A stretch of 64,000 nucleotides of DNA, from contig DASTYT010000094.1 in the NCBI GenBank assembly GCA_035764725.1, forward strand, positions 1 through 64,000. Reading direction: 5' to 3'. The first letter of the stretch is position 1, and every line of letters starts with the position of its first letter. The notes under the pieces were generated by a model. The model saw only the letters and a program-made list of their open reading frames with translations. It had not been told where the DNA came from and made no database searches. The translations under genes and the position numbers were made by a program. This stretch comes from Candidatus Methylomirabilota bacterium (GTDB lineage Bacteria > Methylomirabilota > Methylomirabilia > Rokubacteriales > CSP1-6). Shown one piece after another: positions 44,201 to 53,059 of the stretch.

Positions 44201-44935
44201 GTGGCACGATGGCGGCTCGCAGCACGGACGGCGGCGGGGCTCGCGCTCCTCGCCTCGGCACTGGCCCTCCAGGCTTGCGGCGCCCGGACCGCCCCGCCGC
44301 GACCGCCCGAGCCCCCGCGACCCGCCGAAGCGCCGAAACCGGCGGAGGCGCGACCGACGCCCCCGGTTCAGCCGGTCACTGGCTCCGCCGCCATGAAGCT
44401 GCTCGGCGCCGTCCAGAAGCCGCCGCTCTGGCGCCCCGGCGACCGATGGATCTACGGGGTGCTCATCGGCACCGAGCAAGGCACCAAGACCGTCGAGGTC
44501 GTCGAGGTGCGGGACATCGGCAACGCGCCGTTCTACGTGCTCCGGGTCGGTGAGCTCGAGCACTTCTACACGACCCAGCTCCACTGGGCCGGACACGCGC
44601 GCGACCGGAAGATCGAGAGCCGTATCAACCCTCCCCTGCCATGGTTCTCCTGGCCGCTCGAGCCGGGACGACGATGGACGTACCGCGGGACCCTCCAAGA
44701 TTCGACGGCGAGCGTCCAGCGCGAAGACACCTTCCTCGTCCTCGGCGCCGAGGTCATCGAGGTGCCGGCCGGGCGCTTCAACACGGTCAAGGTGCTGCAC
44801 GAGAGCGACAAGGGCGACCGGAACGAGTACTGGTACGCCCCCGACGTCCGCTCCTACGTCAAGTGGGTCTGGCACCGGGGCACGTCCAGCAGCGAAGAGC
44901 TGCTCCGCGAGTTTCACGCCGCGTCCCGGAGCTGA
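44201..44935 (+). CDS. Lipoprotein with proline-rich stalk, unknown function
   Basis: A secreted lipoprotein of 244 residues from GTG at 44201; the ORF is open back to 44165. The signal is ARTAAGLALLASALALQAC with lipobox LQAC, followed by a proline-rich stalk (PPRPPEPPRPAEAPKPAEAR). The mature body has FRWKVLHESDKGD-like beta-strand content, with EVIEVPAGRFNTVKVLHESD and EYWYAPDVRSYVKWVW, a pattern seen in lipoproteins that carry a modified beta-sandwich. I do not recognise a family. Its 3' end overlaps the convergent GT87 gene by 22 bases. Confidence 0.75.
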   Translation: MARWRLAARTAAGLALLASALALQACGARTAPPRPPEPPRPAEAPKPAEARPTPPVQPVTGSAAMKLLGAVQKPPLWRPGDRWIYGVLIGTEQGTKTVEVVEVRDIGNAPFYVLRVGELEHFYTTQLHWAGHARDRKIESRINPPLPWFSWPLEPGRRWTYRGTLQDSTASVQREDTFLVLGAEVIEVPAGRFNTVKVLHESDKGDRNEYWYAPDVRSYVKWVWHRGTSSSEELLREFHAASRS

Positions 44936-46236
44936 CGTCGCTCCCGGGCGACGAGGGCGCCGACGCGGCCGCCGGCCAGGCGCCAGTCCGCGATCAACGC
45001 CGCCCAGAGCGCCAGCGTCGCCCAGAAGTACGCGGAGCCGGTCAGCGCGGTCGCCCAGGGGTTGGGCTGGAACGCCACCGTGGCGGGTAGGGGCCAGAGG
45101 AGCCCTGGCACCGCGACGAGGAGCAGCGCCCGGCGCCAGCGGGCCGTGCTCGAAAGGGTCGTCCCCTGCGCGAGGGGATTCCACGCGGCGACGAGCGCCA
45201 CCATCGGACCGAGCGCGAGCCACCAGTAGTAGGTCCAGCCGAGCGGCGAGATGAGAAGCGCCGCGAAGAGGAGCACCGCGAAGCCCCGATCGACCGTGCG
45301 GGCGCTCGAGTCGGTGGCGGCAATGGTGAGACTCACGACTCCGACGGCCGCGGACAGGAGGAGCCAGATCGGCCCGATGAGACCCGGCGCGTCGAACAAG
45401 GGCGCGTAGTACGCGCTGGGCGCGAGCACGCGCTTGAGGAAGCCGAGCAGGGACGCGTTCATGGCGACCCACTCCCACGTCACCGCGGAGAGCCCGGCGA
45501 TCCAGGATCGATGGGCGTCCCACCCGAAGATCCCGAGCCCCAGCAAGAACGCGCCCGCGGCCGCGCCGAGCGTCGCGCCGAGCGCGTCGAGCCGCCGGCG
45601 CAGCACGAGATAGGGCAGGAAGATGCCAAGGAAGGGCTTCACGCTCATCACGAGGCCGAGGTAGACGCCGGCCTCGGCCCAGCTCCCTCGCCGCGCGCGA
45701 ATCCACGCCAGTGTCATGGGAAGGAGCAGGACGAAGGAGACCTGCCCGGTCACCGCCACCGCGCCGAACCCCGCGAAGCTCAGCAGGCCCAGGACGACGA
45801 GCCGCCGGCGCCACGGCGTGAGCACCACGCCGGCTTCACGCGCGATCAGGTGGAGCGACAGGCCGAGACAGGCCAGGCTCACGATGCCCCAGACCACGAG
45901 CGCCCAGCGCCCGGGGAGCGGCGCCAGCGGCAGCAGGATCAGGTGGAAATGGGGCGGATTGAGGTTCAGGAACTGGATGTAGTGGAGGATGTCGCCGCTC
46001 ATCCCGCGCACCGGACTCAGCGTGGCCGGCCCCAGGTCGTACATGTCCCGACCGGCGAGGTAGGCCCGGGCGGATGCGTGGAGCTTCCCGAAATCGCTCC
46101 GGACGAGTCCCCGCTCCATCACCAGGACGAGCGCCGCGTTCCAGCCCAGGAGCGCGAGACAGGCGAGGGTGACGGCCGTGCGGCCGAGGGCCGAGAGCGC
46201 TCGCGGGTGTGCCTCGCCGACGGGGCTGCCTGTCAT
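44914..46236 (-). CDS. GT87-like (DUF2029) membrane mannosyltransferase-type protein
   Basis: A 440-residue polytopic membrane protein. The region FGKLHASARAYLAGRDMYDL near residue 50, PPHFHLILLPLAPLPGRWAL near 95 and MSVKPFLGIFLPYLVLRRRL near 200 are characteristic of GT87 alpha-mannosyltransferase-like (DUF2029) proteins that transfer mannose from polyprenyl donors in the envelope. About ten hydrophobic segments are present. It is the last gene of the leftward envelope cassette; its ATG overlaps the aspartyl protease stop (ATGA). The donor is inferred from family only. Confidence 0.85.
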   Translation of the reverse strand: MTGSPVGEAHPRALSALGRTAVTLACLALLGWNAALVLVMERGLVRSDFGKLHASARAYLAGRDMYDLGPATLSPVRGMSGDILHYIQFLNLNPPHFHLILLPLAPLPGRWALVVWGIVSLACLGLSLHLIAREAGVVLTPWRRRLVVLGLLSFAGFGAVAVTGQVSFVLLLPMTLAWIRARRGSWAEAGVYLGLVMSVKPFLGIFLPYLVLRRRLDALGATLGAAAGAFLLGLGIFGWDAHRSWIAGLSAVTWEWVAMNASLLGFLKRVLAPSAYYAPLFDAPGLIGPIWLLLSAAVGVVSLTIAATDSSARTVDRGFAVLLFAALLISPLGWTYYWWLALGPMVALVAAWNPLAQGTTLSSTARWRRALLLVAVPGLLWPLPATVAFQPNPWATALTGSAYFWATLALWAALIADWRLAGGRVGALVARERRQLRDAA

Positions 46237-46955
46237 CGCGGCTGCAGCCGGAGCGCTCCCTCGCGCGGATCCAGGGTGAAGGTGTAGCGGGTCAGGAAGG
46301 AGTTGCCGAGCAGGCCGTTCAGGCCGGTGGGCAGCCCGACGACGACCGCGCGGATCCCGCGCGCCTCGACCTCGCCGACCTGGAGCGAAGTCAGGGTGAC
46401 GATGGGGCCCCGCGTGCGCCCGGCGATCCCCTGCACCTCGACCACGGGCGTGTCGGGCCCGATGTCCAGCCCGGCGAGGCGGGCCACCGCGGGCGAAATG
46501 AGGGTCACGCTCGCGCCCGTGTCGAGCAGGAGCGGGCCGGTCCAGGACCCGTTGATGACGACCTCGGTGAGCCAGCCGCCGGGAACCTTGGTCAGGGCGA
46601 TGACCGTCTCCTCGGACCGCCGCGGTCTGGGCGGCGCCCCGAGGGCGCCGATGGCGCGGAGCCCCTCCCGCGCCGCCGTCGCCACCGCGGGCGGTGGATT
46701 CAGGCGCAGGGCCGTCTCGTAGGCAACCGTGGCTTCCTGGAAGCGCCCTAGCTTGGTGAGGGCGGCGCCGCGATGGTAGTGGAGCAGCGGGTCACTGGGT
46801 GTGCGGGCCACCGCCTGGCTGAAGAGGCGCTCGGCCTCGGCATATTCGCCCCGCTGATACGCGGCCTTGCCCGCCTCGTTGAGATCGCCCGGACCCGCCC
46901 CCAGGAGCGCGACGAGGGGCAGGAGCACGAGGAGGCGCGCTGGGGCCCTACCCAC
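46233..46955 (-). CDS. TPR plus retropepsin-like aspartyl protease, exported
   Basis: About 240 residues. GTG at 46955 is preferred (AGGGGAG six bases upstream), though TTG at 46979 is possible; both give a hydrophobic leader (PARLLVLLPLVALLGA). A TPR-like pair follows: NEAGKAAYQRGEYAEAERLF and PLLHYHRGAALTKLGRFQEA, to about residue 95. The C-terminal half is a retropepsin/clan AA-like domain with the catalytic aspartate in LLLDTGASVTLISPAVARLA near 145 and IRAVVVGLPTGLNGLLGNSF. This fusion resembles secreted self-dimerising aspartyl proteases. Its start overlaps the DUF362 stop. Confidence 0.85.
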   Translation of the reverse strand: MGRAPARLLVLLPLVALLGAGPGDLNEAGKAAYQRGEYAEAERLFSQAVARTPSDPLLHYHRGAALTKLGRFQEATVAYETALRLNPPPAVATAAREGLRAIGALGAPPRPRRSEETVIALTKVPGGWLTEVVINGSWTGPLLLDTGASVTLISPAVARLAGLDIGPDTPVVEVQGIAGRTRGPIVTLTSLQVGEVEARGIRAVVVGLPTGLNGLLGNSFLTRYTFTLDPREGALRLQPR

Positions 46956-47964
46956 CGCCGACTCCCCTGACGCTCTCAAAGCGAGGAATCACGCGGAACT
47001 CCTTTCGCAGCGACTCGAGGGACTCGCCGATCTGCGCGATCCGCTCGTGCTCCGCGTTCCCGAGAAACCGAGCCGCGTGCTCGAGGTAGGTGATCTTCCG
47101 CGGCTCGATGCTCATGAGGCGCGCCGCCGTCGCGTCGACCGCCACGAGATCGTCGCCGAAGATGAGCGCGCCGCACGGCTTGGGGTCGCCCTGGATCGGG
47201 CCGTTGCCCTCCATGCCGACGATGCCGTCGACGATGGCGAACTGGGGAGCGGGCAGCGAGCTGTTGATGTCGACGACGCTCTCGTGGATGCCCGCCCAGT
47301 GCAGGACGTTCTTCGGCCAACCGTAAACCATGCCCGGCACGACCCCGAACATGTTCTTGAGCGAGAGCGTCACCCCGGCCCAGTGGTGGGTCTTCAACTT
47401 GGGCATGGACACGATCAGGTCCGCGCCGAGTATGGTCTCGGGCAGGTGGAGCCGACCGAGCTCGGTGAAGCGGCTGCGCAGCGTCACCGATCGCACGTCG
47501 TCGTAGTTGAGGTCGATGTAGCGCGCGCCCAGATCGGTGAGCGTGCGGAAGAGCCCGGAGGCGGCCACCAGATGCTCGGTGTCACGTCGGTGGCCCGGGC
47601 CCTCGGCGACCACCACGTCGCGCGCGCCCAGGCGGCGGAAGGCCTCCACCGCGGCCGCGATGACGGCCGGATGCGTATTGATCACGCCCGCCGGGTCGAA
47701 CTCGACGAGGTTCGGCTTGAGCACCACCTTCCGTCCGGCGACGGCAACGGGAAAATGTCGTATGCCCTGGAGCACCACGTCGGTCAGCGGCACCGTGTAG
47801 TCGCGGGCGGGCAGGATGGCGACTCGCGAGCGGTCGGCCTTTCGATACGCGGCGCGATCCCAGCTCGGCGTTCGCCCGCAGCCGGCGGCCAGCGGCACCG
47901 CACCGGCAACCGGCACCGCAACGGCCGCACCCAGGAAGCCACGGCGTGTCATCGGCGTCCTCAT
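46948..47964 (-). CDS. Tat-exported DUF362 protein
   Basis: A 338-residue protein with a twin-arginine signal (MRTPMTRRGFLGAAVAVPVA) and a following cysteine (PLAAGCGRT) that could make it a Tat lipoprotein. The mature domain is DUF362: VVLKPNLVEFDPAGVINTHP, RDVVVAEGPGHRRDTEHL, DLIVSMPKLKTHHWAGVTLS, NMFGVVPGMVYGWPKNVLHW and FGDDLVAVDATAARLMSIEP. Some DUF362 proteins are linked to ferredoxin domains, but no extra iron-sulfur cysteines appear here. ATG overlaps the QW-repeat gene stop (ATGA). Function unknown; exported location is inferred from the signal. Confidence 0.88.
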   Translation of the reverse strand: MRTPMTRRGFLGAAVAVPVAGAVPLAAGCGRTPSWDRAAYRKADRSRVAILPARDYTVPLTDVVLQGIRHFPVAVAGRKVVLKPNLVEFDPAGVINTHPAVIAAAVEAFRRLGARDVVVAEGPGHRRDTEHLVAASGLFRTLTDLGARYIDLNYDDVRSVTLRSRFTELGRLHLPETILGADLIVSMPKLKTHHWAGVTLSLKNMFGVVPGMVYGWPKNVLHWAGIHESVVDINSSLPAPQFAIVDGIVGMEGNGPIQGDPKPCGALIFGDDLVAVDATAARLMSIEPRKITYLEHAARFLGNAEHERIAQIGESLESLRKEFRVIPRFESVRGVGGG

Positions 47965-48878
47965 AGGCCGAACACGGCCTCGGGGGCGCCCGACGCGACG
48001 AGCGCGAGCGCCAGGGTCCGTGTGGAGCCGAGAAAGCCGGTCCGCGCATAGCTGGCCGCGAGTCGCCCGCGCTCCGCGGCCGTCTGCCGACCATGCACGG
48101 CGAGATACGCGATTGCCCAGCTCAGGCCGAACCCGGAATCGACCTCCGCGAGCATGCGGCGCATCGCCTCGCTGCTCGCGCGATGGGCGGGCGTGTCGCG
48201 CCGGTCCTGGAGACCGATCAGGGCGATCGCGGTGACTTCCGGGTACGGTGGGACGCTCACGCCGTACACGTTCGTGTTCCCATAGTTCCAGCCCCCGCCC
48301 TCGCACACGCGGTCGAAGAGCATCGACTCGCCTTCGCGGATGCGGGCGTCCACGTCGGGCCCCGAGAGCACGGCGCGTCCCTTCTTGAGCGCCAGCAGGG
48401 CGTAGGCGGTGGGCTCCACCCAGCTGAAGGCTTCGGGATTCCACGACCAGCCCTTGAGTGTGGGATCCATCCGGACGGGCAGCGCGGCGGGCCAGAGGCG
48501 ATAGAGCGCGCGGATGAGCCAGCCGGGATCGATCCCGCCATGCCCGACCAGCCAGCGGAGCCCCCCGGCGGCCTGCTCACGCGTCTCGGGCGGGCCCAGC
48601 AACGCGAGCACCGCCAGGGGCGTCGGCCAGGTGCTCTGATCCTGGCCGACCCCGAGGGGCCAGCCCCCGTCCGGGCGCTGATGGCCGACCAGCCAGTCGC
48701 GGCCCCGACGCAGCGCCGAGGCCGCCGCGGAGTCGGAGGTCTTCGCGAGCGCCAGGACCGCGAGCGCCGTGGCCTCGGTGTTGCTGCGCTTGCCGGGCTC
48801 GGCGCCCCATCCGCCGTCCGCGTCCTGCGCGGCGAGGAGCGCCGCGGTCAGCGGAGGTCGATCTTTCGCTCGGTCCAC
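47961..48878 (-). CDS. QW-repeat (squalene-hopene cyclase/prenyltransferase-like) protein
   Basis: A protein of about 305 residues made of alpha/alpha-toroid repeats with QW-like motifs: AAQDADGGWGAEPG near residue 16, HQRPDGGWPLGVGQDQSTW near 58 and EGGGWNYGNTNVYGVSVPP near 192. These are typical of triterpene cyclases and prenyltransferase beta subunits, but the length is about half a cyclase and I see no DxDD catalytic motif, so it is probably a non-catalytic or different hydrolase-like repeat protein. GTG at 48878 is the first start in frame and overlaps the upstream gene by 31 bases. It sits in the Tad-linked envelope cassette. Confidence 0.78.
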   Translation of the reverse strand: MDRAKDRPPLTAALLAAQDADGGWGAEPGKRSNTEATALAVLALAKTSDSAAASALRRGRDWLVGHQRPDGGWPLGVGQDQSTWPTPLAVLALLGPPETREQAAGGLRWLVGHGGIDPGWLIRALYRLWPAALPVRMDPTLKGWSWNPEAFSWVEPTAYALLALKKGRAVLSGPDVDARIREGESMLFDRVCEGGGWNYGNTNVYGVSVPPYPEVTAIALIGLQDRRDTPAHRASSEAMRRMLAEVDSGFGLSWAIAYLAVHGRQTAAERGRLAASYARTGFLGSTRTLALALVASGAPEAVFGL

Positions 48879-51454
48879 GTGATGCCTTCGGGAATGCGGA
48901 ACTTCGTCACGGTCTCGGCGCTCTCGCTCCGTCCCGAGAACCAGTCGTCCTGCTCCCAGAGAATGCCCTGCGGCAGGAGCACCTTCGCCATGACGGCGCG
49001 GCCCGAGCCCTGGAGCGGCACGGGCTTGAGCATGTGCGGGATCAGGGTACCGCCGATGTTGAGATACAGGATCGGCTGCGCGGCGCCCGCGGGCTGGGGC
49101 GTGCGATAGCGCAGGACGAACGTGTAGACTCCCGGCCGGAGATTGCGAAGATAGTAGACCTCGGGGCGCCCGCCGCCCGGTGACGGCCCACCGCTCTTCA
49201 GCACGAGCGGCTGAGTCGGAACGTCCACCCTCGCGGACATGCCTCGCCAGGTGCCGGTGATCTCGACCTGGTCGCCGGCATGGAGCGGCGGCCAATCGAC
49301 GACGAGGATGCCCATGGATCCCGTCGGCGCTTCCGCGTAGACCGTGACCGCTTCGCTCCGTTGCTTGGTCCCGTCCGCGGCCGCGCCCTCGGCCCAGATC
49401 TTCAGCGTGGGATCCGTGGCGGGCGCGATGTGACGGAATCGCCCGTCGCGAACCGGCACCACCGTCTCGCGACCGTTCACGACGACCGACACGCTCCCGA
49501 TGGACTTGTCCTCCGCCCTTCCCTCGACCACCACGAACGGCGGGTCGTCGGGGGAGAGTCTCGAGCCATCCGCGGGGCTGAGCAGGACGATGCGGCCCTT
49601 CGGCGCCGGCGGTACGTACTCTACGGTCACCGAGTCCTCTGTCTCGGCTCGGTCGGGCCCCGACGCCACCACGCGCACGCGATTCAACCCGGGTGTCAGC
49701 GTCACCGAGGCGGAGAAGCTCCGCTCCTCCACCGTCACGGGTTGCGGGCTGCCATTGACGTAGAGCGTGAACCGCTCCGGCGCTGGCCCGATGATGCGCC
49801 CCGCCATCGGCTCGACGGCACGGTCGGTGACGCGGTGGCGCGCGCCGTGGAACTGCACGATGGCGCGGGCGAGGCCGATCCCCACGGGCGAGCCCACCGG
49901 CGCGCTCGGCGCCGGGCGCTGAGCCGATTGCTCGCCCGTTTCAGCGGACTGGGGTCTTCCGGCCGAAGCCGCTCCACCCGGTCCGGCCGGAGCGAACGAG
50001 GACGGACCCGGGCGCGCCGCGGGGACGCCCGCGCCCGGCGAGGCTGTTACGGGAGCAGGCGCAACGGCAGATGGCCGGGGGGGTGCGGCAACGGGTGCCG
50101 AGGCCGCCGGCGCTGGCGTTGCAGGCCCCGCTGCAGGCGCCATCGTCGCCGGGGAAGAGGCAGTGGGCGCCGCCGGCGCAACGGCTGGCGCCGCGGCGAC
50201 CGACGTCAGGGCCGGCGGCGGCGCGGCCGGCGCCAGAGCCGGGGCGGGCGTCGGCGTGACTGGCGCGGGGGTCGCGGCTACGGGCGCGGGCACGGCCGGA
50301 GCAGGCGTGTCGCCTACAGGAACGGGCGCCGGCGGAGCCACCGGCACCGCCACCGGCGCAGGCGGAAGCGCGGGAGCCGGCGTCGCCAACGGAGCGGGAG
50401 TCGGGACGACGGGAGCCGGTGCCGCGGCAACCACGGGCGCCGGCGGAGGGGGCGTGGGGACGGTCACCGTCGGAGTCGGCGCCGGCGGCGCAGGCGGGAG
50501 CTCCGGCGCGGGCTCGGCAGGCCGTGGCGCCGCTACCACCTTGGGGGTTGGCGTCGCCGGCCGCTCAGGCGCGGAGCGAGTCGGGGCAGGTTCGGCAGGA
50601 GGGGAGCTGGGCGCGGGCTTGTCCGTCGAGACGCGCTCGCCGGGTCCGGCCAGCGGAGACGGCTCGACGATCGGCGCCCGCGTCACCGGCGGAGGAGTCT
50701 TGGGCTCCGGCCGCACGATCTCCTCGGGCGGCGCGGGAACGGGCAGCGCAGCGATCGCCTCCACCTCACGCGGCTTGACGGGAGGCGGCGGAATCGTGGG
50801 TCCATCCGGTGTGGAGCCCGGCGTCGGTCCAGTCTCCCGCTCCGCTGGCACGGCGGGGGACCGCTCACGCGGGGGCTCCGGCGGTGACCAGGTCATGACG
50901 GGTGGAGTCGGAGCCGCCTCGACCGCGGGCGAGGTGATCGGCGGCACCGGGATGGGCACGGGCGGTTCGGCCGGCGTGCTCGTCGCCGGTTTCGGAGGAT
51001 CCGGAGTCGCAATCGGAGCGCGCACCTCGGGAGACTTCACTGCCGCAGAATCCACGCGGGGCGGCGGCGGGGGGCTCGGGCTCGGCGGCGGCGCTGGTGC
51101 GGACCGTGCGGGCGGCGCGGCCGGACTGTTCGCTCGAGCCGACGTCGCCGCTGGCGCCGCCGCGGGCGCTGGACGGGCGGGTCCACCCGACGCCGATTCG
51201 CTGATCGAGATCGAGCCGCCGGAGCCGGGCACGGGGAACACCTCCAGCGCGCTCATGCCGGGAGGGAGGCTCGCGAGCCAGACCAACAACCCCAGCACGA
51301 TGACATGGAGAGACAGCGAGCCCGACATGCAGACGCCGAACGTGAGCGCCGAGGGCCTTCGCCCCGGTGGAGTCGATGGGGCTTCGTGATCCCCTTGACC
51401 GCGTCCGGCCGGCCTGGATCGCGCCGGCCACGACGGAAAGATGGGATCACTCAT
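48848..51454 (-). CDS. TonB/TolA-like membrane-anchored protein with huge Pro/Ala linker and C-terminal beta domains
   Basis: An 868-residue protein. Around residues 40-62 a single membrane segment reads MSGSLSLHVIVLGLLVWLA; the S-x-x-x-H spacing in SLSLH is that of the essential Ser and His of TonB/TolA segments driven by proton-motive force. Residues about 90-520 are almost pure Pro/Ala/Val with short charged elements, a long linker able to span the periplasm. The C-terminal part has Ig-like strands (PAPKGRIVLLSPADGSRL, GSVSVVVNGRETVVPV) and a DUF2135-like end (DQVEITGTWRGMSARVDV, LRPGVYTFVLRYRTPQPAG). It lacks the usual TonB C-terminal domain. It starts 33 bases after the last Tad gene. 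Confidence 0.8.
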   Translation of the reverse strand: MSDPIFPSWPARSRPAGRGQGDHEAPSTPPGRRPSALTFGVCMSGSLSLHVIVLGLLVWLASLPPGMSALEVFPVPGSGGSISISESASGGPARPAPAAAPAATSARANSPAAPPARSAPAPPPSPSPPPPPRVDSAAVKSPEVRAPIATPDPPKPATSTPAEPPVPIPVPPITSPAVEAAPTPPVMTWSPPEPPRERSPAVPAERETGPTPGSTPDGPTIPPPPVKPREVEAIAALPVPAPPEEIVRPEPKTPPPVTRAPIVEPSPLAGPGERVSTDKPAPSSPPAEPAPTRSAPERPATPTPKVVAAPRPAEPAPELPPAPPAPTPTVTVPTPPPPAPVVAAAPAPVVPTPAPLATPAPALPPAPVAVPVAPPAPVPVGDTPAPAVPAPVAATPAPVTPTPAPALAPAAPPPALTSVAAAPAVAPAAPTASSPATMAPAAGPATPAPAASAPVAAPPRPSAVAPAPVTASPGAGVPAARPGPSSFAPAGPGGAASAGRPQSAETGEQSAQRPAPSAPVGSPVGIGLARAIVQFHGARHRVTDRAVEPMAGRIIGPAPERFTLYVNGSPQPVTVEERSFSASVTLTPGLNRVRVVASGPDRAETEDSVTVEYVPPAPKGRIVLLSPADGSRLSPDDPPFVVVEGRAEDKSIGSVSVVVNGRETVVPVRDGRFRHIAPATDPTLKIWAEGAAADGTKQRSEAVTVYAEAPTGSMGILVVDWPPLHAGDQVEITGTWRGMSARVDVPTQPLVLKSGGPSPGGGRPEVYYLRNLRPGVYTFVLRYRTPQPAGAAQPILYLNIGGTLIPHMLKPVPLQGSGRAVMAKVLLPQGILWEQDDWFSGRSESAETVTKFRIPEGITWTERKIDLR
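49900..51180 (-). repeat. Pro/Ala/Val low-complexity linker region
   Basis: Within the TonB-like gene a stretch of about 430 codons repeats short blocks of alanine, proline and valine such as PAPVVPTPAPLATPAP, with GGCGCC-rich DNA throughout. It causes long opposite-strand reading frames that are not genes. It is presumably a flexible periplasmic linker of variable length. Confidence 0.8.
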
Positions 51455-51487
51455 GCGTCTATTGTTGCCGAGGCTGCCGCCGTTAAC

Positions 51488-51829
51488 CTACGGCTTGCTG
51501 CGACTTTCCAAGGCCTTCCCCGCGGGCTCGAGAGCCTCGGCATGATCCGGGGAGACGACGCGGGCCGGGGGCGACGCCGGGACGTCACGACCCACGGAGT
51601 AGATGGTGGAGGTCCCGGTCATGCCGGGCGACGTGGAGGACAGAGCCTCGACTCCGGTGAGCGGGCCCACCGGCGTGGCGTGCTCGACGATCCCGGACGA
51701 CCCCGCATCGTGCGTGAGGCGCTCGGCCGTCAGGAGACGCGGCGCCGGCCGAGGCTCGCCGAACCCCACGCCCGCGCCTCCGGTCACGAGGGCGCAGCCG
51801 AGAAGCGCCGCGAGGACGCGGCCGATCAC
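51488..51829 (-). CDS. Small exported lipoprotein-like protein after TadG
   Basis: A 113-residue protein. GTG at 51829 overlaps the TadG stop (GTGA). The leader VIGRVLAALLGCALVTGG has a short basic start, a hydrophobic core and a Cys (LLGC) that could be lipidated. The rest (PAPRLLTAERLTHDAGSSGI, VEALSSTSPGMTGTSTIYSV, PASPPARVVSPDHAEALEPA) is unordered with no family I recognise. Its position directly after TadG and before the TonB-like gene suggests a pilus-envelope accessory protein. Confidence 0.65.
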   Translation of the reverse strand: MIGRVLAALLGCALVTGGAGVGFGEPRPAPRLLTAERLTHDAGSSGIVEHATPVGPLTGVEALSSTSPGMTGTSTIYSVGRDVPASPPARVVSPDHAEALEPAGKALESRSKP

Positions 51830-53040
51830 CTGACCAGCTTGAGCTTGGCTGCGAGCGCCGTGCGGGGCGCCGGATCGATCGTCGCCACCTGGCCGAGCGT
51901 GTCGCAGCGGAAATAGCCGAACACCGCCCGGAGGCTGTTGTCGCGCGTGCCGCAATAGGACGCCGCCTGTGGGTCCATGTTCGGGGAAATCACGCAGCCG
52001 TTGTTCTGATCGAAGACCTGGGTCACCACGAATTTGCTGTAAGTCATGATGGGGGCCGTCCCGGTCATGGCGCCTGGAGGACAAGCGGTCTGCACCAGCA
52101 TGACCCCCACCTCCCAGCCGCCCCACGAGGCCTGGTACACGACCTGGGGAGTCCCGTTCACTATTTTGATGATGTCGCCACTAAGGGTCGAAGTCCGATT
52201 AGTGGTAAAGGTGTCCCGAAGCAGGTTGAAGGTGGGCTGCACCATGCCGTTGTCGAGGTAGGTGTTGCCCCCCGCCGGTGCCGTGGCATTGCAGGCAGCG
52301 CCCGCCCCGAGCCCCGCGTTCGTGATGGCCGCCTGATGCTGACCGCTGGTCCAGTTGCTGCCGTCGAGGCTGGCCCAAGCGGCGCTGTTGCAGGACTGCG
52401 GGCTGCCCGCCTGGTTGTTGCAGATGTTATTGCTCGAGATCCAGGTGAGCCCGGTGCCGCAGCCATTGCTGTTGTTGAACTGTCCGGTCCCCGCGTCGTA
52501 GAAGGCGCAAGGGGTCACCGCGATGGGCAGGATCGGAGTGCCGCAGCCCGGTAGCACGGGTGGGTTGGAGATGGCGACCGCGCTGGCCGTGATCGGAAGT
52601 GTGTCGATGTTCAGCAGCCGCAGGAACGAGGTCGGGATCGTGGTCTGGACCTGGCAGCGCACCGCATTGACCTGACTGCCCACTAGCGACGGGGTGAAGG
52701 TCCCCGCGTTCCAGATGCCGAGCACGATGTTGCCATTGGAGGCGTTCGCGGTATTGAGGTTGAGCGTGAGCGTGCCGGTGCGCAGCGGGTTCAGCGTCCC
52801 GTACTGCTGCGCGGTGGCGCGCACGGTGGGAAACACCGTGTCGTCGAACCCGAGTTTGCCAGCTCCGGCGAGGGCGGCGGCGTCGATGGTTCGCTGGAGC
52901 TCCGTGCGGGCGGCGGCCTGATAGGCAAAGTCGATCGCGAACCCGCCCATCACGAGCAGGAAGACGAGCAGGGTGAACGTGAAAAGCAGGACATTGCCGC
53001 GCTCGTTATTGAGCCAGTCACGGACCCGCTGGATTCTCAT
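51826..53040 (-). CDS. tadG: TadG-like pilus-associated protein with Tad domain
   Basis: A 404-residue exported protein. ATG follows GAGGAG by seven bases. The N-terminal segment RVRDWLNNERGNVLLFTFTL then VFLLVMGGFAIDFAYQAAAR is the TadG/Tad-type membrane anchor, ending in the TELQRTIDAAALAGAGKLG motif common to these proteins. After it lies a Thr/Asn/Ser-rich beta domain with NPPVLPGCGTPILPI and FGYFRCDTLGQVATIDPAPR. It lacks the Glu at position five after the Gly seen in the true pilins, so it is probably not processed by TadV. It probably anchors or modulates the pilus. Confidence 0.85.
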   Translation of the reverse strand: MRIQRVRDWLNNERGNVLLFTFTLLVFLLVMGGFAIDFAYQAAARTELQRTIDAAALAGAGKLGFDDTVFPTVRATAQQYGTLNPLRTGTLTLNLNTANASNGNIVLGIWNAGTFTPSLVGSQVNAVRCQVQTTIPTSFLRLLNIDTLPITASAVAISNPPVLPGCGTPILPIAVTPCAFYDAGTGQFNNSNGCGTGLTWISSNNICNNQAGSPQSCNSAAWASLDGSNWTSGQHQAAITNAGLGAGAACNATAPAGGNTYLDNGMVQPTFNLLRDTFTTNRTSTLSGDIIKIVNGTPQVVYQASWGGWEVGVMLVQTACPPGAMTGTAPIMTYSKFVVTQVFDQNNGCVISPNMDPQAASYCGTRDNSLRAVFGYFRCDTLGQVATIDPAPRTALAAKLKLVR

Positions 53041-53059
53041 GGGTTCTGCTCCTCGTCGT

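Noticed and set aside
44031..44261. 76-codon minus frame in the 184-base gap near 44100
   Set aside because: Arg/Pro-rich without RBS; it overlaps the lipoprotein start.
49900..51180. CRISPR-like or tandem DNA repeats
   Set aside because: The repeats are irregular codon runs for Pro/Ala, with no constant repeat-spacer pattern.
50163..51389. 408-codon Gly/Ala-rich frame opposite the TonB-like linker
   Set aside because: It is the mirror of the Pro/Ala linker, with no RBS and no family motif.
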